From Candidatus Sulfuricurvum sp. RIFRC-1 (lineage in GTDB: Bacteria > Campylobacterota > Campylobacteria > Campylobacterales > Sulfurimonadaceae), in assembly GCF_000310245.1 (NCBI RefSeq), contig NC_020505.1, positions 2,018,001 through 2,082,000 on the forward strand: 64,000 nt of DNA, read 5' to 3'. Numbering within the stretch: position 1 is the stretch's first letter; each line of letters opens with the position of its first letter. The notes under the pieces were generated by a model. The model had not been told where the DNA came from, did no database searches, and was given only the letters and a program-made list of their open reading frames with translations. Position numbers and translations under genes: made by a program. Positions 14,890 through 24,440 of the stretch are shown here, in pieces.

Positions 14890-16419
14890 TCACCACATCG
14901 ACCGAGTTTTATGCGGTTTCGGTCTTCGATTCGTATTTTTCGCTTTCGCTTTAAAGAGTACCGGAGTCCCCTCAAAATCAAACTGCTCTCGTAACTGATT
15001 CGTCAAATATCGACGGTAGCTGAAATGGAGCCCCTGCGGTTTGTTCATAATGAGCGCGATACGCGGTGGACGGATATCGTACTGTGTTGCAAAATAGAGA
15101 CGGATATTCATACCGTTGATACTTGGCAAGATATGTTTGCGCATCGCAGCTTGGATTACTTCGTTGAGTTTACCGGTAGAGATACGCTGTGAATAGTTCT
15201 CATTGATTTTGAGCAACATATCAAAAATTCTGTGAACACGCTGTTTGCTCTGCGCTGAAATCGTAATGATCGGTGCATAGCTCAAAAATTTAAAACGGTC
15301 TCGTACTTCTGTCATAATTTTGTCGTAATCTTCTTTCGGTGCCAGATCCCATTTGTTGAGAACGATCAAACACGCGAGACGGTTTTTATCGACAAACCCC
15401 GCGATTTTCTCATCCAAATCCATAAACGGTTGGGATGCATCGAGTACGAGAAGGGCGATATCAGCCGTCTCCAACATCTCTTCGGTACGCATAAGTGCGT
15501 ATTTTTCAATCCCGAGAATTTTCCCCCGTTTGCGAATCCCTGCGGTATCGATAAAGGTGATCTTTTTATCTTGATACTCTACCATCTCATCAATCGGGTC
15601 GATGGTTGTCCCTGCAACGGAACTGACCACTGAGCGATCTTCTCCGAGAAGTGCATTAAGGAGTGAGCTTTTACCGACATTAACACGACCGATGATCGCC
15701 ACTTTCATCTGGTTTACATCACCCGCTTCATACTCTTTGACGATTCCGCGATAAGCCTCTTCGAGCGCTTCAATCGATGTCTCCTCTTCTTCACCATCCT
15801 CTTCGGGGATAAAGAATCCATCGTCCTCATCCTCTTCGAATTCTTCATCATCCGAAGAGGCTCTCAAAGCCGCATCAAATCCGTCCATCTCATCTTCTTC
15901 TGCTGTTTCATCTTCAGGTTTGACAATAGAAGATTCAGGCAGTTCGGAAGCAATCCAGTTTAGAAGCGGAAGAACCGAACGGTTATGGGAAACGGAAATA
16001 CCAAAAATACGCTCTGTTCCGAACTCATAGTATTCCCACAGTTTCTCTTGCATCTTGTCATTATCGATTTTATTAACGACCAAAGCAATCGCTTTCCCCA
16101 TCGATTCAAGCTCGTAAAAGAGTTTTTTATCATCTTCTTCAGGGAGGCTTTTACCGTCCACCATAAAGAGGATAATATCGGCTTCATGCGCTGCTTTGAG
16201 GGATTTTTCTTTAATCCGGTCGAAGAGTTCACACCCCTCATCCAATCCGCCCGTATCGAGAATCTCCACCTCTTTATCCACCACTACGGCAACACGTTTT
16301 TTGACATCACGTGTCGTACCTGCTTGTTCAGAGGTGATCGCATCACGCTGTTTTAACAAACGGTTAAAGAGGGAACTTTTGCCGACATTCGGACGACCGA
16401 TAATCGCTAATTTTTTCAT
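14890..16419 (-). CDS. der: Ribosome-assembly GTPase Der (EngA)
   Basis: A 509-residue GTPase required for 50S subunit maturation. It has two tandem G domains, each with a P-loop (GRPNVGKSSL near residue 8 and GRVNVGKSSL near 243), and a C-terminal KH-like domain ending in KPHKTRSMW. The linker between the G domains is strongly acidic, with long Glu/Asp runs around residues 175-225. I chose the ATG at 16419 (MKKLAIIGRP), because the family starts there; an upstream in-frame start would add 42 unconserved residues. Confidence 0.93.
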   Translation of the reverse strand: MKKLAIIGRPNVGKSSLFNRLLKQRDAITSEQAGTTRDVKKRVAVVVDKEVEILDTGGLDEGCELFDRIKEKSLKAAHEADIILFMVDGKSLPEEDDKKLFYELESMGKAIALVVNKIDNDKMQEKLWEYYEFGTERIFGISVSHNRSVLPLLNWIASELPESSIVKPEDETAEEDEMDGFDAALRASSDDEEFEEDEDDGFFIPEEDGEEEETSIEALEEAYRGIVKEYEAGDVNQMKVAIIGRVNVGKSSLLNALLGEDRSVVSSVAGTTIDPIDEMVEYQDKKITFIDTAGIRKRGKILGIEKYALMRTEEMLETADIALLVLDASQPFMDLDEKIAGFVDKNRLACLIVLNKWDLAPKEDYDKIMTEVRDRFKFLSYAPIITISAQSKQRVHRIFDMLLKINENYSQRISTGKLNEVIQAAMRKHILPSINGMNIRLYFATQYDIRPPRIALIMNKPQGLHFSYRRYLTNQLREQFDFEGTPVLFKAKAKNTNRRPKPHKTRSMW

Positions 16420-16534
16420 AGACTTCCTAGTATTTATGCCTTTGCGAGACGCTAATCTCGATTGGCTGCGCTTATGTTGCGTTTTAGTGCTGCGCTTTAA
16501 TTGATATTTTATTATAGCGCAGATGCCCTTATGA

Positions 16535-16540
16535 TATGAT
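16535..16540 (+). promoter_or_regulatory. TATGAT -10 box close to a start codon
   Basis: TATGAT ends six bases before the ATG at 16547, with no ribosome site between them. This would give a leaderless or nearly leaderless mRNA. A second AT-rich box lies about 25 bases further up and cannot be excluded as the true promoter. Confidence 0.35.
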
Positions 16541-16546
16541 TTCAAA

Positions 16547-16996
16547 ATGATATACTATGATTATAAACGATTTTGTACCGACGTCCAAATCTTGAGCCAA
16601 CAATGCAAATCCTTCCAACCGGATGCCATTATCGCCATTGCGCGTGGGGGGATGACGCTCGCGCATGCCCTCTCCATGAATTTGGAGACTCGTAATCTTC
16701 AAAGCATTCGCGTAGAGAGCTACGATGGTGATGCTCAACGTGAAAACGTGACGATTCTAGGAACGTGTGACCTTAGTGGCTCTAAACGGGTTCTCGTAGT
16801 CGACGATATTGTCGACAGCGGACAAACTCTCGCAGCTCTTATGCCTATTTTGCATTCCGAATATCCAACGTGTGAATTTAAAACGGCTACCCTTTTTACC
16901 AAATCTTCAGCACTGCTCCAACCCGACTTTTCCTTACATGAAGCTACGGATTGGATCGATTTCTTTTGGGAAAGAGATTATCTACAAAGCAATTAA
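16547..16996 (+). CDS. Phosphoribosyltransferase (xanthine/hypoxanthine type)
   Basis: A 149-residue type I phosphoribosyltransferase with the PRPP-binding motif VLVVDDIVDSGQT near residue 82 and the early AIARGGM loop. Enzymes of this size and motif in the phylum salvage xanthine, guanine or hypoxanthine into nucleotides; which base is used cannot be read from sequence. It diverges from der and precedes metK. Confidence 0.82.
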   Translation: MIYYDYKRFCTDVQILSQQCKSFQPDAIIAIARGGMTLAHALSMNLETRNLQSIRVESYDGDAQRENVTILGTCDLSGSKRVLVVDDIVDSGQTLAALMPILHSEYPTCEFKTATLFTKSSALLQPDFSLHEATDWIDFFWERDYLQSN

Positions 16997-17017
16997 AAAA
17001 CTTAAAACACTATTCGC

Positions 17018-17023
17018 TATAAT
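17018..17023 (+). promoter_or_regulatory. TATAAT -10 box for metK
   Basis: TATAAT lies 42 bases before the metK ATG, inside a GCTATAATCC context that recurs before ndk and other genes here. AAGGA precedes the start. Confidence 0.5.
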
Positions 17024-17065
17024 CCGCTTAACCACAAAGATTTAACATTTCCTCCAAGGATTTTT

Positions 17066-18223
17066 ATGCCTAAAGAATATATTTTCACCTCTGAATCCGT
17101 CACCGAAGGGCATCCCGATAAAATGGCCGATCAGATCAGTGATGCAATTCTTGATTACATCATTGAACATGATCCAAAAGCGCGTGTAGCGTGCGAAACC
17201 CTCGTATCTAACGGATTTTGTGTCATCGCCGGTGAGCTTAAAACAACGGCTTATGCTCCAATGCAAGAAATCGCCCGTCAAGTCGTCCGTGAAATCGGCT
17301 ACACCGACGCGACCTACGGATTTGATTACCGCTCGTGCGCCGTCTTGAACGGTATCGGCGAACAATCACCCGACATCAACCAAGGGGTTGATCAAGAAGG
17401 GGGTGAAATCGGCGCAGGAGATCAAGGGCTTATGTTTGGTTACGCATGCCGCGAAACCGACGTTTTAATGCCATTGCCGATTTATCTCTCTCACCGTTTA
17501 GCGGAACGTTTAGCCCAAGTACGTAAAGAGGGGATTATCCCCTACCTTCGCCCTGATGGCAAAACACAAGTAAGCATTCGTTACGTTGATGACAAACCGG
17601 TGTCGGTTGAAACGGTTGTTGTCTCTACCCAACACGCTCCTGAAATTTCTCAGGAAAAGCTTCACGCCGATGTTATTGAAGAGGTTATAAAGGCTGTTAT
17701 TCCAGCCGATTTGATGTCTCCGAATATCGTCTATCATATCAACCCGACCGGTAAATTTGTCATCGGCGGTCCACAAGGCGATGCAGGGCTGACGGGACGG
17801 AAAATTATCGTCGATACGTATGGTGGAGCTTGTCCTCATGGCGGCGGCGCATTCAGTGGAAAAGACCCGACCAAGGTTGACCGCTCAGCTGCCTATGCTG
17901 CACGTTATGTTGCTAAAAATCTTGTTGCATCGGGTGCATGCGAAAAAGCGACAATCCAAGTATCTTACGCCATCGGTGTTGTTAAACCTATTTCCATTAT
18001 GGTCAATTCTCATGGAACCTCTGTTGTACCCGAAGAAAAACTCGAAGCGTGCGTCAAAGAGCTCTTTAACCTAACCCCAAAAGGGATTATAGAATCGCTT
18101 GATTTACTCCGCCCGATTTATCGTAAAACAGCAGCTTATGGTCATTTTGGACGTGAACTTCCTGAATTTACATGGGAAAAAACAGACAAAGTTGACGCAA
18201 TTAAAGCCTACCTAGGGCTCTAA
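17066..18223 (+). CDS. metK: S-adenosylmethionine synthetase
   Basis: A 385-residue enzyme making S-adenosylmethionine from methionine and ATP. It shows [20 protein letters not shown] near the start, the [12 protein letters not shown] signature near residue 117, and [19 protein letters not shown] near 260. All family motifs are intact and the length is normal. AAGGA lies six to eight bases before the ATG. No SAM riboswitch-like leader is evident. A terminator hairpin follows at 18262-18285. Confidence 0.96.
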   Translation: MPKEYIFTSESVTEGHPDKMADQISDAILDYIIEHDPKARVACETLVSNGFCVIAGELKTTAYAPMQEIARQVVREIGYTDATYGFDYRSCAVLNGIGEQSPDINQGVDQEGGEIGAGDQGLMFGYACRETDVLMPLPIYLSHRLAERLAQVRKEGIIPYLRPDGKTQVSIRYVDDKPVSVETVVVSTQHAPEISQEKLHADVIEEVIKAVIPADLMSPNIVYHINPTGKFVIGGPQGDAGLTGRKIIVDTYGGACPHGGGAFSGKDPTKVDRSAAYAARYVAKNLVASGACEKATIQVSYAIGVVKPISIMVNSHGTSVVPEEKLEACVKELFNLTPKGIIESLDLLRPIYRKTAAYGHFGRELPEFTWEKTDKVDAIKAYLGL

Positions 18224-18261
18224 ATTACACTTCCGTAACACTCTTCAAATAATCTTCATTC

Positions 18262-18285
18262 ACCCACCTTATTTTTTAGGTGGGT
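18262..18285 (+). terminator. Intrinsic terminator after metK
   Basis: ACCCACCT and AGGTGGGT pair around a T-rich loop, followed by TTAAAATTCTT. It sits 39 bases after the metK stop. Confidence 0.7.
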
Positions 18286-18339
18286 TTAAAATTCTTCTGT
18301 TATAGTTAGCCCATATTTATATTAACCAAGGAGAATCCT

Positions 18340-18624
18340 ATGGCAGTAGTCATTAATGATACCTGTATTAACTGTGGCGCTTGCATCGACGAGTGTCCGG
18401 TAGAAGCGATCGTAGACGAGGACGATAACCCAACAGGTGAAGAAGTTTATTACGTTTACGCTGACAAATGTGTCGAGTGCGTCGGTCACCACGATGAGCC
18501 TGCATGTGCAACTGCCTGTCCGACTGAGGGTTGTATCACATGGGATGAAATCGGTGCAAGCCCATCTCACCGTGATGATGTTACCGCTGAAATGCGTTCT
18601 TCAAGAGCAAACGTCGTTAACTAA
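18340..18624 (+). CDS. Ferredoxin with two 4Fe-4S clusters, YfhL-like
   Basis: A 94-residue ferredoxin. The first cluster motif is [12 protein letters not shown] and the second is [18 protein letters not shown], where the second pair of cysteines is spaced by eight residues, as in YfhL/Alv-type ferredoxins. It serves as a low-potential electron carrier; the partner is unknown. AAGGAG precedes the ATG, with a TATAGT box at about 18300. A strong hairpin follows the stop. Confidence 0.9.
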   Translation: MAVVINDTCINCGACIDECPVEAIVDEDDNPTGEEVYYVYADKCVECVGHHDEPACATACPTEGCITWDEIGASPSHRDDVTAEMRSSRANVVN

Positions 18625-18634
18625 GATGTTTAAT

Positions 18635-18661
18635 AACCAAAGGGATTATTTCCCTTTGGTT
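18635..18661 (+). terminator. Hairpin after ferredoxin gene, related to family C
   Basis: AACCAAAGGGA pairs with TCCCTTTGGTT, followed by ACGCAATTTT. The stem and the TACGC following it resemble the first hairpin of family C elements, so this may be a short version. It also looks like an intrinsic terminator. Confidence 0.6.
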
Positions 18662-18725
18662 ACGCAATTTTCCTTCTCTTTTCTTTCTTTCTTCATCTTT
18701 AATCTTACTTAAATTATTGTTTGGC

Positions 18726-18731
18726 TATAAT
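18726..18731 (+). promoter_or_regulatory. TATAAT -10 box for ndk
   Basis: GGCTATAATCCC lies about 37 bases before the ndk ATG; AGGAG precedes the start. Confidence 0.5.
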
Positions 18732-18767
18732 CCCGTTCTATTTTTTACACACAAAACAGGAGCATTG

Positions 18768-19181
18768 ATGGAACAAACATTGTCAATCATCAAGCCAGAC
18801 GCCGTAGCAAAAGGTGTCATCGGTAAAATTTTGGATCGTTTCGAAAGTAACGGCCTTAAAATCGCGGCTATGAAAAAAGTTCAACTCTCACGTCAAGACG
18901 CAGAAGCGTTTTACGCAGTACATGCTGCACGCCCTTTCTTCAACGACCTCGTTGATTTCATGGTAAGCGGCCCGGTTGTTATCACTGTTCTTGAAGGCGA
19001 AAACGCTGTTCTTACAAACCGTGATTTAATGGGTGCTACAAATCCTAAAGAAGCTGCAGCTGGAACTATCCGTGCTGATTTCGCTGAAAATATCGATGCT
19101 AATGCAGTCCACGGAAGTGACTCTGCTGAAAATGCGGCAATTGAAATCGCATTTTTCTTTTCAGGACGCGAAATTTCGTAA
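18768..19181 (+). CDS. ndk: Nucleoside diphosphate kinase
   Basis: A 137-residue enzyme moving phosphate from ATP to nucleoside diphosphates. [13 protein letters not shown] marks the family start and the phosphohistidine is in [12 protein letters not shown] near residue 116. I chose the ATG at 18768 because AGGAG lies just upstream; an in-frame ATG at 18717 falls before the likely -10 box. It heads the run ndk-yceD-rpmF-plsX-fabH. Confidence 0.96.
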   Translation: MEQTLSIIKPDAVAKGVIGKILDRFESNGLKIAAMKKVQLSRQDAEAFYAVHAARPFFNDLVDFMVSGPVVITVLEGENAVLTNRDLMGATNPKEAAAGTIRADFAENIDANAVHGSDSAENAAIEIAFFFSGREIS

Positions 19182-19186
19182 TTGTC

Positions 19187-19558
19187 ATGAAAATAACATT
19201 TAGAAAATTGGGATCACAACCGCTTCATTTTGAGGCAAATAGTGACAATGCATTTTTTTCGGGTGATTTAATCCTGAAAAAAAGCAATCTTGCCCAATTA
19301 AACGGTACAATTACAGGGAGTATTTCGATTCCTTGCGATATTTGTGCCGAAGTGGTAGAAAAATCTTTACATGAAGATATCTCTTTTTACCTAAGCGATG
19401 GGATATATGAAGGCAACGACGAAGAGTTGGATGTCGTCGAAATCGACCGATCAATGATTGATATGGAAGAGCTTCTCAAATCGGAAATCGAACTGATCAA
19501 AAGCGACTATTTTTGTTGCAAAAACTGCGAAGGAACCTCGTTAGATCGAGAGTTCTAA
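19187..19558 (+). CDS. yceD: YceD/DUF177 family protein
   Basis: A 123-residue protein of the DUF177 family, encoded upstream of rpmF in most bacteria and implicated in 23S rRNA accumulation and ribosome assembly. Two cysteine pairs are visible, IPCDICAEVV near residue 45 and YFCCKNCEG near the end, suggesting a metal site. It lies five bases after ndk and 26 bases before rpmF. Confidence 0.82.
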   Translation: MKITFRKLGSQPLHFEANSDNAFFSGDLILKKSNLAQLNGTITGSISIPCDICAEVVEKSLHEDISFYLSDGIYEGNDEELDVVEIDRSMIDMEELLKSEIELIKSDYFCCKNCEGTSLDREF

Positions 19559-19584
19559 AATCTAAATAGAAAGGGATAAATACT

Positions 19585-19734
19585 ATGGCAGTACCTAAAA
19601 GAAGAGTGAGTCATTCTCGCGCCGCAAAACGCAGAACTCACTATAAAATTTCTCTTGCACGTCCGGTTAAAGATAAAGACGGCACGTACAAATTGTCTCA
19701 CTATGTCAATCCGACCACCGGTGAGTATAAATAA
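19585..19734 (+). CDS. rpmF: 50S ribosomal protein L32
   Basis: This 49-residue gene begins [17 protein letters not shown], the universal L32 start, and ends [11 protein letters not shown]. It has no zinc-binding cysteines, so it is the zinc-independent form. An AAGGGAT site precedes the ATG. Its stop is three bases from the plsX start, so the two are coupled. Confidence 0.95.
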   Translation: MAVPKRRVSHSRAAKRRTHYKISLARPVKDKDGTYKLSHYVNPTTGEYK

Positions 19735-19737
19735 TCG

Positions 19738-20727
19738 ATGATTAGAATTGCAATTGATGCAATGGGCGGGGACTTCGGTCCCGAACCGATTGTTAAAGGG
19801 ACACTTGAAGCTCTCAAAGAAGTGAAGTTTCAACCAATTCTAGTTGGTAAAAAAGATGAGATCTTATCTTTATTACCCAAGGGCTATAAAGATAAGATTT
19901 TAATTGTCGAAGCGGATGACGTCATCGATATGGGTGATGCGGCTACCGATGCGCTTAAGCGCCAAGAGAGCTCAATCTACAAAGCGGTTGAGTTGGTCCG
20001 TAACGGTGAAGCTGACGGAGTTGTCAGTGCCGGACACAGCGGTGCGACCATGACATTGGCAACACTCCGACTCGGGCGTTTAAAAAATGTTTTGCGTCCT
20101 GCATTGGTAACTTCAATGCCGACCAAAAGCGGCAAACGCAGTATTTTGATGGATGCCGGTGCCAATGTTGACTGCAAAGCAGAACACCTTTTCCAATTTG
20201 GGATTATGGGATACTACTACGCTCAAGATATGTTTAAACTGGACAATCCGCGCGTCGGTTTGCTCGCCAACGGTGAAGAAGATTCTAAAGGAAACGAAGT
20301 TACCAAAGAGACTTTTAAGTTGCTCGAGGGACAAAAAGGATTTATCGGTAATGTCGAAGGTAACAATATCTTTGATGGCAGCTGTGACGTCATTGTATGT
20401 GACGGGTTCATCGGTAATCTTGTTCTCAAGGCTTCTGAGGGGGTAGCATCAACAATCAGCTACTTTATCAAAGAGTACATCCGCAAATCACCGGTAGCAA
20501 TTACCGGCGCACTCTTAATGCGTAAGGTCTTTAAGTTACTTAAAAAGCAGATCGATTATGCTGAAATCGGCGGAGCACCGTTAGTCGGTATCAAAGGGTG
20601 TGCTATTGTCAGTCACGGTAAAAGCAACCCTAAAGCGATTAAAAATGCAATTTTTCAAGCCATTCGCTATGTTAATACCGGTGTAAATGAGCATATTGAG
20701 AATCGTCTCGAAGAGCTTAAAAAATAA
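19738..20727 (+). CDS. plsX: Phosphate acyltransferase PlsX
   Basis: A 329-residue enzyme converting acyl-ACP to acyl-phosphate for phospholipid synthesis. [12 protein letters not shown] opens the protein, followed by [12 protein letters not shown] and the C-terminal [10 protein letters not shown] segment, all characteristic. It lies between rpmF and fabH in the widely conserved order. Confidence 0.95.
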   Translation: MIRIAIDAMGGDFGPEPIVKGTLEALKEVKFQPILVGKKDEILSLLPKGYKDKILIVEADDVIDMGDAATDALKRQESSIYKAVELVRNGEADGVVSAGHSGATMTLATLRLGRLKNVLRPALVTSMPTKSGKRSILMDAGANVDCKAEHLFQFGIMGYYYAQDMFKLDNPRVGLLANGEEDSKGNEVTKETFKLLEGQKGFIGNVEGNNIFDGSCDVIVCDGFIGNLVLKASEGVASTISYFIKEYIRKSPVAITGALLMRKVFKLLKKQIDYAEIGGAPLVGIKGCAIVSHGKSNPKAIKNAIFQAIRYVNTGVNEHIENRLEELKK

Positions 20728-20753
20728 ACTTCGATCCCTTATAAAGGCTAATT

Positions 20754-21752
20754 ATGTACGCTGCGTTTCGTTCTATCGGAGCTTATGTTCCCTCTAAAAT
20801 CCTTACCAATGCTGAGCTTGAAGTAATGGTCGATACCACGGATGAGTGGATTACAAAACGTACCGGTATTAAAGAACGTCATATTGCTGCAGAAAACGAA
20901 ACCACCAGCGATATGGGGGTGAAAGCAGCCGAAAAAGCGATTGAGCGTTCTGGACTCGATAAAAGCCAAATCGATATGCTCATCTGTGCAACAATCTCCC
21001 CTGATTATTTCTGTATGCCTTCAACGGCTACGATTATCGCTACCAAACTCGGATTGGAAAAAGTCACCGCTTTTGACGTATCCGCCGCATGCACCGGATT
21101 CGTCTATGCGCTAAGTATCGCAAAAGCCTTTATCGAATCGGGAATGAAAAAGAATGTCCTTATCGTTGGTGCAGAGAGACTGAGTAGTATTACTGATTAC
21201 AGTGATCGCGGTACTTGCATCCTCTTTGGTGATGGTGCCGGATCAGCGGTTATCAGCGCTACCGAAAATAAATCCGAAGCCATCATCGATATCCATACGG
21301 GGTCTGATGGTTCATTTGCTGATTTGCTCATGACACCCAACGGCGGAAGCGGCTCAGTGCATGATGAGCTGGATCGTGAAGCGGCAGGGTGTTTTATGCG
21401 TATGAAAGGGAATGAAACCTTTAAAGTGGCGGTTCGTACCCTCACCAGCGATGTAATCGATATTTTAGAGCAAAATAATATTGCTTCTACAGAAATCAAG
21501 CATTTCGTACCGCATCAAGCCAATTACCGCATTATTAAAGCAGTCGGTGACGCCCTTGATCTCAAAGAGGAGCAAGTCGTTTTAACGGTAGAAAAATACG
21601 GTAATACCTCCGGTGCCTCTATCCCTATGGCTATCAATGATATCTATGAGTCAGGACGCTTGCAAGAGGGAGATTTGATGCTTCTCGATGCGTTTGGCGG
21701 CGGTTTAACATGGGGAAGTGCCTTAGTTCCGTTTGCCGGAAAAGGTATTTAG
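20754..21752 (+). CDS. fabH: 3-oxoacyl-ACP synthase III
   Basis: A 332-residue thiolase-fold enzyme that starts fatty-acid synthesis by condensing acetyl-CoA with malonyl-ACP. The triad is visible: cysteine in [13 protein letters not shown], histidine in [11 protein letters not shown] and asparagine in [10 protein letters not shown]. It follows plsX by 26 bases and ends the operon before a family B repeat. Confidence 0.96.
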   Translation: MYAAFRSIGAYVPSKILTNAELEVMVDTTDEWITKRTGIKERHIAAENETTSDMGVKAAEKAIERSGLDKSQIDMLICATISPDYFCMPSTATIIATKLGLEKVTAFDVSAACTGFVYALSIAKAFIESGMKKNVLIVGAERLSSITDYSDRGTCILFGDGAGSAVISATENKSEAIIDIHTGSDGSFADLLMTPNGGSGSVHDELDREAAGCFMRMKGNETFKVAVRTLTSDVIDILEQNNIASTEIKHFVPHQANYRIIKAVGDALDLKEEQVVLTVEKYGNTSGASIPMAINDIYESGRLQEGDLMLLDAFGGGLTWGSALVPFAGKGI

Positions 21753-21754
21753 CT

Positions 21755-21830
21755 CGTCATGCCGTACTTGATACGGCATCTATCCCTTGTATGAAAATAC
21801 TAGATTCCAAATCAAGTTTGGAATGACAAA
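21755..21830. repeat. Family B repeat, copy 3
   Basis: Two tandem hairpins: CGTCATGCCGTACTTGATAC with GGCATC, then GATTCCAAATCAAGTTTGGA ending in ATGACA. It lies between fabH and the HIT gene and has the layout of copy 1 with different stem sequences. Confidence 0.65.
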
Positions 21831-21841
21831 CGAGGTCATTT

Positions 21842-22219
21842 ATGCTTTATTCCAATACTCTCATCACTATAGAACTCCACGAATCCGAAATCCCTTGGTT
21901 AAAAATCTTTACTCATGCTCCCCATAAAGAGTTCTCTGAATGCTCAAGCGAAGAGAAAAAAATGATTTGGGAATCTCTCGACATCATTGAAAAAGTGATG
22001 CTGGAGTATTTCAAACCTACTAAAATCAATATTGCTTCATTTGGAAATATGTTACCAAGAGTCCATTGGCATATTATGGCACGCTTTGAAAACGACAGCT
22101 ATTTTCCGGAGCCGATGTGGGGGATGAAACAAAGAGAAGGATTTGTCTTAGAGGCCCCGATGGAGCCGTTTATAGAAAAGATCAAAAGAGAATTAGCTTT
22201 CTCTCCCGTATCCGAATGA
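21842..22219 (+). CDS. HIT-family hydrolase
   Basis: A 125-residue histidine-triad protein. The motif RVHWHIMARF near residue 76 gives HxHxxxR rather than the full HxHxHxx, so it is a divergent member. HIT proteins hydrolyse or transfer nucleotides on phosphoester substrates; the substrate is unknown here. It stands alone, flanked by a family B repeat and a triple-hairpin region. Confidence 0.8.
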   Translation: MLYSNTLITIELHESEIPWLKIFTHAPHKEFSECSSEEKKMIWESLDIIEKVMLEYFKPTKINIASFGNMLPRVHWHIMARFENDSYFPEPMWGMKQREGFVLEAPMEPFIEKIKRELAFSPVSE

Positions 22220-22287
22220 TACGGGTAGCTTTAGGGGGTTGTAGGGACATTTGTCCCTGCCACTTTGCAGGCTTTGCCGGCAAAGTG
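22206..22287. terminator. Three successive hairpins between HIT gene and deaD
   Basis: Three separate inverted repeats follow one another: CCCGTATC/GATACGGG overlapping the HIT stop codon, AGGGACA/TGTCCCT, and CACTTTGC/GCAAAGTG. They lie between convergent genes and probably block transcription from both sides. Confidence 0.6.
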
Positions 22288-22301
22288 CATAATATCAGTT
22301 A

Positions 22302-23897
22302 TTAATAACGAGGTTTTGGTTTTTGTCCGCTGAAACTGCGTGAACGTTCACCACGGTCATTTCCACCGCGTTCACCGCCACCGCTACGCTCACCGCTTCC
22401 ACTGCGTTCGCCACCACCGGCATTGCGATCGTTGTTACCACGATATCCGCCTCCGCCGCTTCGGTTTCCGCCATTACGGTTGCGGTTAAACCCGCCGCTG
22501 CGTTGTCCGCCACGATCACCACGATTTGATAGGTTGCTTAGAATTTTTTCCAAACGTTCCGCTGCGATACCGATGTTATTCGGTCCTGCAACGGTATTGC
22601 GTTCCATCAATACAGAGATCAATTTATAGGCAATTTGTTCTTGATCGTAATCTTGTTTCAACAAATCAAGCACTTTATGCGCTTCATCATAGACATGTTG
22701 TTTTTCAATTTCACGAACCAAACGGGTAACTTGCGCCTCTTTAACATCCAATTTACTTGGAATATACGCGTGTTCCATTGTGGTACCGACTTTAGCACGG
22801 ATACGTTGAAGTTCTTTAAACTCCATTGGAGTAACAAGGGTAATTGCAACCCCTTTTTTACCCGCACGTCCTGTACGTCCGATACGGTGAACATAACTCT
22901 CAGGATCGAATGGGATATGGTAGTTGAAAACGTGAGTAACGTCATCAATGTGCAATCCGCGCGCCGCAACGTCTGTCGCGATCAATACATCAACTGCATC
23001 GGTTTTAAGCCCTTTGATAACACTTTCACGTTGACGTTGCTCCATGTCACCATGTAGTCCTTTTGCCATATAGCCTGCAGCTGAAAGGACATTAGAGAGA
23101 CGATCAACCTCTTTTTTGGTTCGGCAGAATACAACGGTTTTTTTCGCATCTTCTGAGTCCATAAGACGGATAATCGCATCATCACGTTCTGATTCTTCAA
23201 TAACATAATATTGTTGCGTAATATCCGTGTTCGTTGTCTCAGATTTGGTGATTGATGCAAAAAATGGATTTACCAAAATACGCTCAGCCAATTGTTTGAT
23301 CGGAGCAGGCATAGTTGCTGAGAAGAGCAATGTTTGACGCTCAGTCGGCAAATAGGTGAAAATCTCATTAATATCATCCAAAAAGCCCATATCGAGCATT
23401 TCGTCTGCTTCATCCAAAATAACGGTTGAAGGGGTAAAGCCTTTGAGCATATTACGGCTCAACATATCAAGTAATCGTCCCGGAGTAGCGATGATAACTT
23501 GTGCGCCGCGCTCGATGAGATCCATTTGACGGTTATACGAACTTCCGCCGTAAATTGTTACGGTACGAACACCGAGGTGTTTACCGTATTTGAAAATTTC
23601 ATCACCGACTTGGTTCGCAAGTTCACGTGTCGGAGTGATGATAAGGGCTTCAATTCCCCCTTTTAAATGCATTTTATTCAATGCAGGAAGACCGAATGCC
23701 GCTGTTTTACCTGTACCGGTATGAGCTTGTCCTACGACGTCACGCCCTTCCATAATAACAGGAATAACCATTTGTTGGATCGGACTTGGAGTTTTGAAAC
23801 CGGCATAATTGATACTTTGCATGATCTCTTTTCTAAGACCGAAAGATTCAAATGTTACCAAGTTTTCGTCTGTGATTGCTTCTTCTATTACGTTCAT
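22302..23897 (-). CDS. deaD: DEAD-box RNA helicase with glycine/arginine-rich tail
   Basis: A 531-residue ATP-dependent RNA helicase. In order: Q motif region (SPIQQMVIP), Walker A AHTGTGKTAAFG, DEAD in ILDEADEMLDMGF, SAT in LLFSATMP, and HRIGRTGRAGKKG. The last 75 residues or so are low-complexity RGG/GGN repeats, which bind RNA. DeaD/CsdA-type enzymes help ribosome assembly and mRNA decay in the cold. The upstream leader of about 90 bases contains a TCGGAAA...TTTCCGA inverted repeat. Confidence 0.9.
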   Translation of the reverse strand: MNVIEEAITDENLVTFESFGLRKEIMQSINYAGFKTPSPIQQMVIPVIMEGRDVVGQAHTGTGKTAAFGLPALNKMHLKGGIEALIITPTRELANQVGDEIFKYGKHLGVRTVTIYGGSSYNRQMDLIERGAQVIIATPGRLLDMLSRNMLKGFTPSTVILDEADEMLDMGFLDDINEIFTYLPTERQTLLFSATMPAPIKQLAERILVNPFFASITKSETTNTDITQQYYVIEESERDDAIIRLMDSEDAKKTVVFCRTKKEVDRLSNVLSAAGYMAKGLHGDMEQRQRESVIKGLKTDAVDVLIATDVAARGLHIDDVTHVFNYHIPFDPESYVHRIGRTGRAGKKGVAITLVTPMEFKELQRIRAKVGTTMEHAYIPSKLDVKEAQVTRLVREIEKQHVYDEAHKVLDLLKQDYDQEQIAYKLISVLMERNTVAGPNNIGIAAERLEKILSNLSNRGDRGGQRSGGFNRNRNGGNRSGGGGYRGNNDRNAGGGERSGSGERSGGGERGGNDRGERSRSFSGQKPKPRY

Positions 23898-24220
23898 AAT
23901 GACCCTTTATATATACGCCATCGGAAAACCTATTTCCGACCAGTTACGCTTGCCCACTCATGGGGGAGAGAAATTTTAATGAGGATAAGTTGGATTCTCA
24001 TCCGCGAGGGCACCTTAGAAAAAGATTCGTCAATCTCTTTAGAAGGTACCCAAAATTCAAATGGAATGATAGCTGAATATTTTATAAAATACGCTGATAG
24101 TAACACTTTAACAAAAGATAAAGATAACCTTTAGTTTCAAAACGTTTCTATTTTGTCTGATTTTTTTAATCTTTTAAAACTATACTTCCGAAAATGTATA
24201 CTTAAAAATCAGGAGTCATC
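23898..24220. other. Intergenic stretch, 323 bases
   Basis: This divergent gap holds the leader and promoter of deaD and the promoter of the 67-residue gene. An open frame at 23979-24134 on plus (51 codons) has a GGAGAG about ten bases upstream but no recognisable product. The right half is AT-rich. No RNA gene was recognised. Confidence 0.4.
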
Positions 24221-24424
24221 ATGTTCAATGTAAAAATGGAAAAAGAGTGCGGCTGTTTCAAACGAAGCGGTATGGAGAGTGTTAAAACGTTCGAAAACAA
24301 AGACGATGCGATGGTTGAAGCAAAAGAATGGGCAGAAGAGATGAATGAAACTTTTTGTCAAAAACACAATTTTTCAATTGTCGAAGAAGGAAATGACCTC
24401 ATCATCAAAGTAGAGATGAATTAA
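24221..24424 (+). CDS. Small hypothetical protein with cysteines
   Basis: This 67-residue acidic protein, starting MFNVKMEKECGCFKRSG, has three cysteines (two as CGC) and an alternating charged C-terminal half. I cannot name a family. AGGAG lies seven bases before the ATG, so translation looks real. A perfect palindrome overlapping the stop codon serves as terminator. Confidence 0.65.
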   Translation: MFNVKMEKECGCFKRSGMESVKTFENKDDAMVEAKEWAEEMNETFCQKHNFSIVEEGNDLIIKVEMN

Positions 24425-24440
24425 GGGGCAAAGCCCCTTA
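24422..24440. terminator. Bidirectional terminator hairpin
   Basis: TAAGGGGC-AAA-GCCCCTTA forms a perfect stem that includes the stop codon of the plus gene and ends at the stop of the convergent cytochrome gene. Confidence 0.7.

Noticed and set aside
14748-14981. Open frame spelling FVVSLSNHELSVS-type peptide on minus
   Set aside because: It is the translation of family A repeat plus the 3' end of der in another frame. This peptide type is a common false gene call over such repeats.
23979-24134. 51-codon open frame between deaD and the 67-residue gene
   Set aside because: It has a weak ribosome site but no recognisable protein pattern and lies in a leader/promoter gap. I keep it only as part of the intergenic description.
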